From assembly GCF_033807575.1 (NCBI RefSeq), contig NC_084729.1, forward strand, positions 124,001 through 188,000: a stretch of DNA of 64,000 nucleotides, in the 5' to 3' direction. Origin of the DNA: Cydia pomonella (lineage: Eukaryota; Arthropoda; Insecta; Lepidoptera; Tortricidae). The position numbers and the translations under genes are program-made. This document shows positions 1 through 12,100 of this stretch, piece after piece; positions within the stretch are counted from its first letter, which is position 1, and every line of letters starts with the position of its first letter. The notes beneath the pieces were generated by a model. It was not told the origin of the DNA, searched no databases, and saw only the letters and a program-made list of their open reading frames with translations.

Positions 1-3000
1 ACGGCTGCTCCAAGTGACAGGTCCACCATTCATCATAAACAGATACCCTGTCGTCGACCTTCTAGACTCTGAATCTGTAGCATAATCAGCATCAGAATAT
101 CCAGTAAGATGTGGATCACCACTGCCACTATACAATAAACCAAGCTGTGAAGTGCCTGCAAGATAGCGCATGATTCTTTTTACAAGATACCAGTGGGACG
201 CAGTATAATTAGTCAAGTATCTGCTTGCAACTCCCACGGCGTAGGAAATGTCCGGTCTAGTTGTAGTTGCGAGATAAATCAAACACCCGACAACTTCTCT
301 ATATGGTGCATTCTCGTCAATATCATCACAAATAGCAACAGTGCTGGTTTCAATTGGAATGCTCACCGATTTGGCATCATTCATGTTAAACCTTCTTAAC
401 ATATTCTTAACGTAGTTTGATTGATGAATAAGGATAGTGCCGTTTTCTTTATTCTTCTCCATTTCTAAACCAACAAAGTATCTGGGGTTTTCCTCAATTG
501 TTATTTCAAATTGCTTTCTGAATAAATTAAGGAACATTGAAAGTGTAGATTTCTTCTTAGAGAACAGAAGTCCATCATCGACATAAATTATTAGTATAAT
601 TCTTTCATTATCTAGTAGTCCCACATAAACACACGTATCTGCTTGTATGCTTTGAAAACCAATTTGCCTTAGGAATTCATCAAGTTTTTTATTCCAGCAC
701 CGTGGGGCTTGCTTGAGTCCATATAGAGAGCGTTTCAATTTACATACTTTCTTCGCATCTACATCAAGGCCTTGCGGTGGCAGCATATATATTTCTTCAT
801 CTAGGTTTCCGTACAGAAATGCCGTCTTTACGTCAAACTGGGTCATTTCATACTTTTTATCTGCACAAACTGCAAGTAGAATTCTTATTGAATCGTACCT
901 GGTCGTTGGAGAAAAAGTCTCGCAGTAGTCTATTCCAGGTTTCTGGTCAAATCCTCTTGCAACGAGTCGTGCTTTATAGCGTAAAACTGTGCCATCTGGA
1001 TTTATTTTCCTTTTAAATACCCACTTACATGTAATTGGTTTCTTTCCGTTTGGTAATTCAGTAATTTCCCAAGTTCCATTTTCTTTTAATGACTTCAGTT
1101 CCTCGTCTATGGCATCTTTTCATTCATCTACATCAGGGCTTCTCATTGCTTCTTCGTAAGTGCTTGGTTCTTCAGAAATAATATTGGCCTCATATCGGCT
1201 TGGAGCTTTAAGATTTTCTCTCGGTCTCAACATTCTTGTCGCATTTAAGTTTTCTACAGTTGATGTTTCGTTGGTATCAAAGAAAGTGTCCGTCGGGTTA
1301 CGATTTTCCTCCATAGAAGCTTGACCAGTACCAGTGGCGTTTTCTATTAGAACCAGGTTGCGGGATTCAGTCAAAACATTCTGTTCAAGTTTATCTTCTA
1401 TTACAAATTGCAGTGGTTGATCATGGTCTCCTTGCTCACCGGAAAACGATGATTCATTGAAAAGCACATTATGTGAAATGTGTACCTTCTTAGTAATCGG
1501 ATCATATAGACGATAATTGGTAGAGTTCCCGTCATAACCAACGAAAATTAATTTTTTGCTCTTCGAGTCAAGTTTTCGTCTCAACTGGTTTGGTATGTGC
1601 ATGTATGCGTCACAGCCAAAAATTTTTGTATGATTTACATATGCCGTCTCTCCCGTCCACTCCTGATAAGGTGTCGAGTTCGGCGTTTGTTTGGTAGGAG
1701 TTCTGTTTAGAACATATATGGCACAATTGACAGCTTCGGCCCAAAGATGCTTGGGGCGCTTAGAATTCTGGAGCATGGTTCGCGCTGATTCCATAATCGT
1801 GCGCATGTCGCGTTCGGCTCGAGGGTTTTGTTCTGGTGTATATGGTGCCGTTGTTTCCAAAGTTATACCAAAGTTACTAAGAAATGCTTTAAATTCATTA
1901 TTGCAATATTCTCCGCCACAATCTGTATGTAGTACTCTAAGAGGACGTCCAAATTTGTTTTGAATCAGCCGTAGAAACTCCTTGAAGTTTTCAAAGACAT
2001 CACTCTTGTGTTTTATGAAGAATGCGACTCGATAACCGGTACACGCATCTTTAAACAGAACGAAGTATTTAAAACCAGATATCGAAGGTGTTGACATAGG
2101 CCCGCATACGTCTGAATAAATAATTTCGCCAGGGCGGCAGACACGCTTCTCTGTGTCTAGTTTTGTATGAAATGGAAGTCGGTGTTGCTTTCCATAGGCG
2201 CATGCCTCGCAAAAAAAATCTTTAAAATCATTTGAAGTAATTCCTTGTAAAGTTCCATTGTTTATCAAAATTTTCAAATAGTTAATGTTTATATGGCAGA
2301 GCCTGTCATGCCAAAGTTTTAAATTACTGTCAGCTGTCACAGCATTGACATCTCCAGCCAGAGTTTCATGTACAGCGGTTTTAAACAGCAATCTATACAG
2401 ATTATTGGGTTGTTTGTGTGCATAAGCTACCAACCTTTTTTCGGCATCCAATATATATACATGCCACTTGACTTTGTTAATGGTGTAGCCTTTGTCAGTT
2501 AAAACGCCTTCAGAGATTAAATTTTTCTTAAGTTGTGGAATATACAGTACGTCATTAATTTCAGAGTCGTACCACTGATTATTAAGCAACTTCTTAATAT
2601 ATACTGTTCCTGCCCCTTTAACGTTCAATTCAGAGTTGTCTCCGAGTCGCACTGTTCTTGTTGGGCACTCGTCAAGATTTTTGAAAAAATCGAGTCTGCT
2701 GGTCATATGAGCTGAAGCTCCACTGTCTAGATACCAGATGTCGTTGTCTCCAGCTTGTAGATTTTCTGTATAGGTTTTGACCATGAATGCCGAGTACGTC
2801 ATATTTGCTCCCGAGTTCGATTTGCTGAGGCTTCGTTTTCGCGAATAGCAATCTTTAGCTATATGTCCTTGTTTTTGACAATAATAACAAATGGGGGGCC
2901 TTACGAAAGATCTTCTCTCAGGACATGAGTTCTTAGTAACAGTAGCTAAGGCAATGGGATCGGAGATGTCATCATTGCCAAGGCTCGCTTCTTCATCCAG

Positions 3001-3582
3001 AAGCCTTGCAGTTAAATTATCTATTGTTTGTTTTGAAGCATCCATCGATAGCCATGCTTGTCTAACGTTTCTGTATTTAGCTGGTAGACTGCCGATAATT
3101 TTTGTAATAATTGCTGCGTCGCTTATGTTGTCTCCGGCCTCTTTTATTTGCTTCGCTAATGATTCAACTTTTGCGATGTGTTGTGCAACACCATCTTTCT
3201 CTTTCATCTTATATGCGTAAAATCGTTCATGAAGAGACATTTTGTTAAATTCAGATTTTTGAGCATAAACAGCGTCAAATTTTTCTATCATCTGCCTCGC
3301 TGATATACAGTTTTCAATAATTACCATCTGTTCATATGTCAAAGACGATGTGATTATGAACATTGCGGCCGCATTTTGCCGCTCTCGCAGGTCCGCGGCC
3401 ACCGGGGGCTCCCCAGTGCCGCCGGTGCTCGCACTCGTGCCAGCCGATCCACTAGAATCACTTTCTATAAACTGTCCTAGGCCTTTCGCCTTCAAAGCGC
3501 ACTTTAACTGAAACTTCCATTGTAGGTAGTTTTCCGCACTGAATTTCTGCAGCATACCAATGCCCGTTATTTCTTTATCCAT
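1..3582 (-). pseudogene. Copia gag-pol polyprotein with one premature stop
   Basis: The frame opens at an ATG at 3582 and runs 820 codons to a TGA at 1120-1122, then stays open in the same frame to base 1. Visible domains are: N-terminal gag; a CCHC zinc knuckle at residues 232-245; a protease motif DSGAS at 286-290; the integrase HHCC finger (H425, H430, C458, C461) and catalytic D491, D554, E590; then, after the stop, the RT with a YVDD catalytic box near base 574 and RNase H. The TGA sits where an aromatic residue is usual just before the RT, so a single TGG to TGA change is the likely cause. No frameshift was found when the edge frame was read codon by codon. The copy is therefore young but cannot make RT by normal translation. 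Confidence 0.92.
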
Positions 3583-4909
3583 CTAAGGGCCAGTTGCACC
3601 ATGCCCATTTGATGTACTGATCATGTGTAAATATGGCGCTAGCGAATGCTAACTGCATATTTGGGTTGCACCACGCTATGTGTCCGTTAAAAAGTTACGC
3701 TGCCCTTAACCGGTGGTAGAGCACTGGTTAACAGCAAAGTCGTTCGATAAATATGGCGGCGCTTTTTGGAAATCGTCCGTATTTCACGAATTTATGTTTG
3801 ATTATTAAATAATTTGAGTAAAAAGTAATGTAAATTATTAAAAATATATTTATAACAATAAAAAGGTGGAAATATCTAAACGCAAAAACGTGTGATAGTT
3901 GACATAATGGTTTTAAAAGTCATTTTAGTTGCGAGACTACTTGTGTTTCGTAAAATACATTAATTTGTTCCGGATATTCAAAAAAAGGTGTGTTTTAAAT
4001 TGAAATTGAGTGCAGAATGAGTTTAAGTTGAGGATAAGACCAGATTGCTGCTATTACAGGTTAACAAATACGTCCCATAAAGTGAAACTCGACGGCATGT
4101 AATGAACACTATTTATCGACACACTGGTCATTAAAATCAATTTAAAACGCTCTCTGTTTATTGGAATCAAGATAAGAATGTTATATCCCTTGGAAATACT
4201 GGTGGCCTAACCATGATATTCGCAAACAGCGAGATGACAACTAGAAACATATACAAAGTCGGCCTCTGAAAATCGTAACCCACAACAGAAGTGAACTATA
4301 TTCATAACTATAAACGCACATAAAACAAGATGCTAAATATGAAATCAAGTATTATAGTGTGAAGAAAATGTATTGGACAATTCCAGACCAGTCGGCATAA
4401 TAGGTTATATATAAGTGAGCAAAATGTGTAATGTAAAACTGATTATAATACTTCAATTCATACATACTTGCTTGTGTTTTATTTGCTTTTACAAAATATC
4501 TTATTCATTAACCCTAGAAACAACAACTTTGCAAGTAATGAACTAAAAATAAGTAGTTTTACTTATGGTGCTATTTATATTTAAATTCATAACAGAAATT
4601 TTGAAAAACTTGTTATAATAAACCCAGTGATTATTAACTACTACAAGTGCAATTTGAATTTGAAAATTTGTGTTTCTTCTAAATGAAAAATACCTACAGC
4701 TGTACAGTCTTTTGCATGCTAAGATTTTCCAGTCAGTTACATAGTCATGATTATATTATTTTATTTATTAGAATACTAAGTTACAATTAGATTTAACAAT
4801 TCACAGGCTCCATAAATCTATATTTATTTTGTGTGTGGGTTTACCTGGGTATCTCTTATCTTCAATTATGACATTATACCTATTATAGAGTCCCGTACCT
4901 GTTATCGAC

Positions 4910-5116
4910 ATGGCATGGCAGGGCGTCCTTCAGAGGCATCCATACACATTGAGGTCTGCTTGTGAATGTCAAGGTATCCCTCTGGCATTTACAGGTTTAC
5001 CACAGTGTCTTAGACACGCCAAGGTGTTCTTAGCATTTGTTTGTCTGAGGGGTGCCTCGGCATGCCCTAGCATACTTACCTTGATACTAAGCCAAAGGAT
5101 CTCTTACTGTGTCTAG
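4910..5116 (+). other. Open frame inside the 3.3-kb transposon, probably not a gene
   Basis: A 68-codon frame lies in the middle of the 3.3-kb element. It shows no recognisable motif or splice sites. The surrounding 3.6-6.3 kb interior is otherwise AT-rich, without other frames or repeats I can identify. It may be decayed transposon coding sequence. Confidence 0.12.
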
Positions 5117-6478
5117 GCAATAGTGGCCTCCGGGCCTAATAAAGTAATTCTTCTGGAAATATCGAATATACATGAGAACAACTGAGTAGTTTAATAGGTA
5201 TAACCTGCGGTGGCAGCATGGTTCCATTTTTATCACTTGTCACTATGCCCGTCACTTTCGCGATTACATACTTGTTAGAATGTGACAGGCGGCATGGTGA
5301 CAAATGATAAAGAGCTGACCATCTTAGTTGTTTCCTGTCCTACTGGACAACATTTATAAATATAACAGCCAATACCTAGGTTAGATAAAATAATATGGCT
5401 TGCCTTCTGTCACCTGAATTTTACTTGTGTTCAACCAGTCATACAGTGAAGTTGCATATAAATAAATTACAATGTAAAAATTGTATATAACCCTAGCCAT
5501 GTATTGGAAATAGCATACCAGTAAATTGGTAAAAAATATAATCCATAGGTCTTAAATAGCAATAGAGCATCAGGACATACTTTAGAGAATGTGTGAACCC
5601 ATTATTTTTAAATCTAACTACACAATACCCTACCTACATATTAACCTACCCAGTCCCTATAAATCATCATTCAAAACCGAACATACCTAAATAGCTCTAA
5701 ATTCAGTCATAAGAAACGGCCCTCAGTTTGATTTTATTTGTTTTCCCCATACCAGTTTTTCAACAGCCCATGCATGTTTCATAAATTATTTATATCATGA
5801 TCACCCCAATAAAGAATAGTTGGAATAAACAAGTTATGTCTAAGTTACCAGTATGACAGAAAATATAATAAGTAGGCACTTAAATATAATTGTGAAATAA
5901 TATATTATATGTCAATGAGTTGTTGATTTCTCTCCGGATAACCTTTTACCTCCATTAGTCACTACCTAAAAAGGTAGAAAATAAAGTAAGATAAGGTAAC
6001 TAAAAATATATTTTATTGTCAAAAATGAAATACAGATAATATTTATAATACTTTATTTTTCGCAACAAGTTTTTCCAGTTAATCTAGTGTATGATTCTTG
6101 GATTTCTTGAATCAATTCACTTGTGTGTAACTTTCATCTTGTATTTCATATCAAATGGTGTATATCAAACCTGAAAAGAAAGTAACATGAAATTATTATG
6201 CATAAAAATATATTGTGATCCGTTTCAACCAATGGCAAAACCATTGAAAAATGCTTAGGTCAAGCAGGTTTAAATTAAAGTACAAAAGTAACTTGAATAT
6301 CTGCTACAACCAGAACTAACAGTTATGTATTATTGTGTCAACAATATATATATGTAATTGAAAATGTTACCCCAACTGTCGGTATTTGGGTTATAGTCGT
6401 AGGTAGCGTAGGTAATTCCTTGTGCTTAGGGCTCTGAAAGTAGTTAGGGATACGTATTAAACTAATAAGATAACTTAC

Positions 6479-6562
6479 CGGGCAATGCAGCTCCTTCTTT
6501 GATTCGGTTTTGCGGCTTGGAAAACACTTGGACACTGAACAATCGTAGTCAGCAGTTTCACT
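6479..6562 (-). other. Possible THAP-like zinc-finger exon remnant in the 3.3-kb transposon
   Basis: The minus strand is open from 6562 to a good donor (GTAAGT) just below 6479. The short peptide has a Cys-x4-Cys pair (CSVSKC) and ends near LHCP, which resembles the start of a THAP DNA-binding domain of the kind found in several transposases. The distal Cys-x2-His half is not in this exon and I could not locate it. This is a weak pattern match only. Confidence 0.25.
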
Positions 6563-6944
6563 TTAATGTGCCATTAAGATACATTGTTTTTAATATAATC
6601 ATAAATATATTCAAGATTGGCATGGCATAAATTGTGTAAATTTAAAACCTGAAAAGAAATAGAAACTAGTTCGCGCCTTCAAAAGTATTCTCGTTGTTGA
6701 AAAATTTGACAACTTTGACATTTATTACTGGGTTGCTATATGAAAAAATAATTCTACCATAAAAATTTTGGTAGGAACGCGTTCATAGTATGGCCACACG
6801 ATTAGCGACGACATTCTGTTATTTTATAGTTGGTGCAACGCATTTTATTTAGCAATCGTTAAGACCCCCACGTAAGCGTTAAAATTTAGCGAACTGTGCT
6901 TACGTTAGCAGGTGGTTTGGTGCAACTGGCCCTTAAAGGTGTAA

Positions 6945-6954
6945 GCCCATAACC
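6945..6954 (-). other. Copia primer-binding site
   Basis: The minus strand reads GGTTATGGGC, the sequence used by Copia elements to prime on a fragment of initiator tRNA-Met. It lies directly upstream of the gag start once the 3.3-kb insert is removed, so the 5' LTR should end at about 6955. Confidence 0.65.
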
Positions 6955-7085
6955 GTTATAATAAAAACACGTTACTTCACTTGTATGTTTATTTTTATAT
7001 AGACATATTTGTTTATAAAAACACCATGGTAACTATCCATAATAATGTAAAGAGTATAGTCAACGTATTGTGAATCCTACCTATT
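6955..7085 (-). other. Presumed remains of the Copia 5' LTR
   Basis: By position this stretch, between the primer-binding site and the next SINE, should be the 5' LTR. The partner LTR is outside the window, so neither length nor ends can be checked. A SINE fragment starting near 7086 may mark the outer limit or may interrupt the LTR. Confidence 0.35.
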
Positions 7086-7200
7086 TCTAACAGATACCTA
7101 CATAGAAAACATCCATAACGCAGGAACAAATATATTCGCGATAAACACACAAATGCCCTGACCAGGATTCGAACCCTGGACCATCTGCTTCACAGACAAT
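7086..7200 (-). mobile_element. SINE family A, fragment
   Basis: Partial minus-strand copy of the tRNA-derived SINE seen complete at 42258-42530. It keeps the B-box-like GGTTCGAATCC (as its complement) and the region equivalent to 'missing-word' spacer and 3' body. It is followed by a CTGTCTGT simple repeat. Confidence 0.7.
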
Positions 7201-7849
7201 GTCAGTACCGACTATAGTCCGTCCGTCCGTCTGTCTGTCTGTCACCACGCTGTATTTCACAGTTGAAATTTTCACAGATGTTGTATTTCTGGTGCCGTCA
7301 TATCAAATACTAAAAAGTACCCTCGGTGGGCGAGCCTGACTCTGGTTTGTTTCGCATTATAAAGAAGGTAAGCAATCTTGACGTGTGTTTTCATTTAAAA
7401 AACTCTTCTGAAAAATAAGTCTCAGCAAATATAAATCATATACAATTATTTTATTATTCTATTTTCATAAGCAATATAATATAATTTTTAAAAAGCGTTT
7501 TTCAATAATTTTTAATAAAAATATATGTCAAGATTCTTTACCTTTACGAGTATGCTAATCCTAAAAAAACAAACTGGCTAGGAGGCCGTTGTAGTTATTT
7601 GTTTGACAAGGGGGCAAAGTTGCTGTTTAACCGCCCGTGCTAATATTGACACCCGAACAAGCGAAAGATTCCATAATTGAAGCACGAGTGTAGTGAGTCG
7701 TTCAAAAAGTTGAATCTTGAGCGTTGCGAGGGTTTCAAGTCTTGAGGGTTGAACAAATTTTGCCACCGAGTGGAGTGAGAAACACATAATTTTTCACCAC
7801 ACCAATGCGAGGAAAATCCTAACTATAAAATATCATACAAAATCAAACC
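7201..7849. other. AT-rich intergenic DNA with short repeat scraps
   Basis: Contains a short CTGT-rich run and a fragment (near 7320-7350) of the widespread repeat also seen at 26860-26910 and 62150-62190. No exon-like frame with splice sites was seen. Confidence 0.5.
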
Positions 7850-8190
7850 AAAGCGCTGGTGGCATAGCGGCAAGAGCGTGTAACTTTCAATCCGGAGGTC
7901 GCGGGTTCAAACCCCGGTTCGGACCAATGAGTTTTTAGGAAATACGAAATATAATTTGATATTTACCAGTCGGTTTTCGGTAAAGGAAAACATCGTGAGG
8001 AAACCGGACTTATCCCAATAAGGCCTAGTTTACCCTCTGAGTTGGAAGGTCAGATGGGAGTCGCTTTCGCAAAAACTAGTGCCTACGCCAATTCTGGGGA
8101 TTAGTTGTCAAGCGGACCCCAGGCTCCCATGTGCCGTGGCAAAAATGCCGGGACAACGCGAGAAAGAAGAGAAGACAAAATCAAACCAAA
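7850..8190 (+). mobile_element. SINE family B, full copy with tRNA-like head
   Basis: Starts with a tRNA-like head containing a GGTTCAAACCC B box, followed by a conserved body and a tail ending in GGGACAACGCGAGAAAGAAG. The same body recurs at 29395-29626 and its tail alone at 9045-9108. These are features of an RNA polymerase III-derived SINE. Confidence 0.75.
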
Positions 8191-8491
8191 TGAAATCTAG
8201 ATGAACGTTATTTAACATTTTTCATTCAAAATCATCATTTATAATAAGTCAATATAAGGAAACAACTCAAAGTATGAATAATATAGAATAAGAATAATTT
8301 ATTATCATAAAATAATACATAGTAAAAGTTGCACAAATGCTGTCCTGTGTGTCCCAAACTAGGCTGAGCCTGTATCTTGGGACCGACCGAGCCGGTTCTA
8401 CATAAACATTTTACCCAATTATATACATACTAGGATGTATAACAAATTATAAGAAAAAGTGAAACACGTCCGCTTCCAATCCACGTCAACA

Positions 8492-8947
8492 CCGAACTCG
8501 TCAACAAAGTTTGCACCACATTTTGCCCCACATGTAGATAGAATGCAACCGAACTCGTCAACAAAGTTTGCACCACATTTTGCCCCACATGTAGATAGAA
8601 TGCAACCGAACTCGTCAACAAAGTTTGCACCACATTTTGCCCCACATGTAGATAGAATGCAACCGAACTCGTCAACAAAGTTTGCACCACATTTTGCCCC
8701 ACATGTAGATAGAATGCAACCGAACTCGTCAACAAAGTTTGCACCACATTTTGCCCCACATGTAGATAGAATGCAACCGAACTCGTCAACAAAGTTTGCA
8801 CCACATTTTGCCCCACATGTAGATAGAATGCAACCGAACTCGTCAACAAAGTTTGCACCACATTTTGCCCCACATGTTGATAGAATGCAACCGAACTCGT
8901 CAACAAAGTTTGCACCACGTTTTGCCCCACATGTAGATAGAATGCAA
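8492..8947. repeat. 57-bp minisatellite, eight copies
   Basis: Eight almost identical head-to-tail 57-bp units. Only the last two carry substitutions, one each near the unit's middle. The unit is a multiple of three and free of stops in one frame of each strand, so both strands show a 180-codon frame with a 19-residue repeat. Neither frame has an ATG start, splice sites or a downstream domain. I read it as a non-coding minisatellite rather than a repeat protein. Confidence 0.9.
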
Positions 8948-9044
8948 CTTTCTCATGGTTTTGAACAATCAAGAGAGCCTTTACCGGCTGGTGTGGTGTA
9001 AAAAAATAAGGCAGCTACCTTTTGATGTGCTACGTTTGAGTTTG

Positions 9045-9108
9045 AGCGGACCCCAGGCTCCTATGAGCCGTGGCAAAATGCCGGGACAACGCGAGGAAGA
9101 AGACGTTT
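9045..9108 (+). mobile_element. SINE family B tail fragment
   Basis: Matches the last 60 bases of the SINE at 7850-8190, including the motif GCCGTGGCAAAATGCCGGGA. Confidence 0.7.
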
Positions 9109-9163
9109 GAGTCTCATGTCAGAAGTAATTTATAATACTTTATCATTTTATATTTTATTACAG

Positions 9164-12100
9164 TGACTATTTGCCTTGGCGGAATTCTGGACCTTATTGT
9201 CACGGGATGTAAGTATTTTTTTATAATATTTATTTGAACATTGATATTTATTAATTTACCTAACATTTTGTTTATGATAAATAATTTAGTTATTAATTTT
9301 ATCAGACGACTACAAAACTTCATTTAGCTTTAAATGCTTATAACGCAATATCTAAGGTAGAAGTACTAGTGCTCGACGCTGCACTAATACTCGACATGGG
9401 CACTTTATGTAAAAGTGACAAGGATTAAGTTCGAATACAGAAAAATCTTCGTTGTTCAAATTTAACCTATATTTCCATGAAATAAAGTGCCCATGTCGGT
9501 GACTAGTACAGCGTCGAGCACTAGTACTTCTACCTTATAGCAAAGGTTGTTCAATAATTTCAAAATGTATCTATTGTTATTGTTGTTGTATCTGACTGTC
9601 TTTTTAATGTATTTTGTTTGTTTTCCAGTGGGCTCCATTTTGACCAGAAGTAAGTGTAAAATTATCACTGTATTTTTCTAGATTTAACCTTAAAAAAAAA
9701 TATTACTAGTTCTTTGCTTTGCCATATATTTCATATTCCTCGCTTCGTTCAAATTTCAATGTACAGTCAGCTAAATTATTAGCATAGCACCATGCTTACA
9801 TATTTGTATTACAGGGGTACTAAGATAATGATTTTACTCACTGAATTTTACTTACTGTAAATTTTGCTCTCTTATGACACAATATAATGTTCACATCACC
9901 TAATTGAAGAAGAGCTTTTTCTTCCCTGCTAGCATCAAAATGGCACTTTTCTGTGTCCTGGACACTATTTTTCATTTTTGCATACTATTTCTTTAGCTTA
10001 AATAATATTTTGAAACATAATCATCATAGGATGTGAAAAGCAGTAACATGGTAGAAAAAATATTTTCACCTTAGGCGTTAACATTTGAATCCCTCACTAC
10101 GCGCAGGATTCAATGTGCTCCCTCGCCCTTAATATGTAATTTTGCTCTCTTGTAACACAATATTATTTCCCAGTGGTCGCTGTAATCTACAAAATCGGCT
10201 GCTGCGTCTATGGCTGGGGCGACAGAAGCATTTGCACTAAAGAATACAACTCCCAAGTCGGCGTCAACGGAGACGCCTCGGAATACAAGGATATCATCAA
10301 TTTGTACAGACTTCAGAACTGCAAGACTGATGTCATCACTATCATTAACAAGTACACCGGAGGGAAAGGTATATTAGCACGTAAAGCTTCGTTTTAAGGA
10401 GTACCACAAGGAGAGGTATTGGGGCCTGGACATTTCATCATCAATTCATAAAAAGTACAATAGATCAGATTGTATTATGTTATTTGGAGATCATTTCAAC
10501 GAGTATGTGGGATTTGTACCTCTTACCTAATCAATTACAGTTATAAAGCTTATCCTTTTTCTGCAAGGTAAATATTTAGGTACCTAGGTTATTAATATTG
10601 TCCCTCGAAATGTAATTATCCTATCGTCTGTGTCTATGTATTTAAATTCTGCACTTAGTCACTTTTTCGCATTTCTTTTAACCTTTTTTTCTGTACACAC
10701 CGGCGCAGAATGAAAACCATAGTTTGAACGCACTGTTTTAGTAACCTACATATGGGAATAGATATATTTCGAGATATATTTCTCGTTAAACGTCTTAAAT
10801 GACATGCTCAAACAGAAATATAAAGCTTAATGTAGTGTGGAATGTGGAATTAATTGTCGCTTACAGTTCCTCTGGTGTTGCGAGTGTCCATGGGCGACGG
10901 TAATCGTTTACCATCAGGCGATTCACTTGTATCCTATACAAAAAATTACTCCCTTTTTTATATTCCAGATATCTCCAAGCAAACCGACGTGATCAGCATC
11001 ATCCTCCAGAAGATCCTAATCATCGTGGACATCATCAACTCTGGACACATCACCAAGCAGCACTTCACCATTTGCTTCGTTGAGATGATCAGCATCTTTG
11101 GCTGCGTTATTAACTCTTACTCTAAAGGATGTAAGCACTCTTTACCGTTTACTTTGGCTTCTGTATCACACATATGTTAGGGCTATACTTAAGGATCTGG
11201 TCTAGAAGGTCCATAAGGTCTGTCTAGAAGATGTCTATGGTGGACAAATTTGTCTGTGATTGGCGGGAATTAGTCACAGATATGCCTACCGAAAACCTGT
11301 GCCAGGCAGGTCACAGCATTATAATAACGTTAGCATTATGCAAAAGTATGACAAATTCTACTCTTTACGAGAATCTTAATCATTTCTGATTCTTTTGAAT
11401 TTGAGTTCAATCCTTTATGAATGTACTCAGTCGAAGAATAAATACATTCTTCAAAATTAAATAACTTTATGTATCTAAACATTCTTCTTCTTCTTCTTTC
11501 CATCCTGTTACCCCCTGCTGGGGTGTAGGGCTCGAACCATTTTCTTCCACTGACTCCGGTCCTGGGCAGCTTGGGTAACCTCCTCCCACCCCATACCCAA
11601 TACACCCAACTCTTGCTCCACGGAATGGCGCCAAGTAAATTTAGGGCGACCATGTTTCCGTATTCCGGGCATCTTCCAGGTCAGGGCCACTTTGGATAGG
11701 TGGGAGTCAGGCTTCCTGAGGATATGCCCAATCCAATGCCAATTGCGCGTTCTAAACCTATAGAATATAAATGTTAGGACAAAATGCGTCTTGAATCCAA
11801 TCGTAAAAAAGTAAATGTTCTCTGTATACTTCTGAAGGATCCGCAATAGGCTACCATTAACTGTACTTTTTAATACAATCATGCAGGTCATTGTCTTAAC
11901 ATATTTTAACAATAACCCGTTTTTTGCAGCCGGCACTACGATTGTCCAGAAGGTCATCCCAGTCTGCGGGCCGCACTTCGTGAAGCAAGGCTGCCCCGAC
12001 ATCAGGGAAGAGAAGACCAGGATCGTAACCGTCGTCACGGTTGGGAACAACGCCAGAATCGACTGGAACGATATTCAAACTGTGAGTTGATAATAATCTC

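Larger units (their letters stand above)
3586..6933. mobile_element. 3.3-kb inverted-repeat DNA transposon inserted in the Copia leader
   Basis: The ends are near-perfect inverted repeats beginning AGGGCCAGTTGCACCA, and both outer flanks read TA. A second GTTGCACCA motif lies 75-95 bases inside each end, a subterminal repeat. No long transposase frame remains. The only coding hint is the short zinc-finger-like exon near 6.5 kb. The 135-bp element at 58914-59048 has related ends (GGGCCACTTGCACCA) with TAA flanks, so the two probably belong to one superfamily. A PIF/Harbinger-like or mariner-like assignment is open, because the duplication here reads TA. Confidence 0.8.
1..6954 (-). mobile_element. 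Copia-type LTR retrotransposon, incomplete at window edge and interrupted
   Basis: Minus-strand element seen from its primer-binding site (6945-6954) through gag-protease-integrase-RT to RNase H, where it leaves the window at base 1. The 3' LTR is outside the window. The leader is split by a DNA transposon at 3586-6933. Without that insert only about ten bases separate the primer-binding site from the ATG. The domain order protease, integrase, RT, RNase H defines the Copia superfamily. Confidence 0.9.

Noticed and set aside
8430..9001. Repeat-protein genes on both strands over the minisatellite
   Set aside because: Both frames depend only on a stop-free 57-bp unit, lack ATG starts and splice context, and have no conserved flanking domain.
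11881..12090. 69-codon frame starting at 11881
   Set aside because: It is the gene 1 exon 11930-12081 plus intron sequence; the acceptor at 11928-11929 sets the true exon start.
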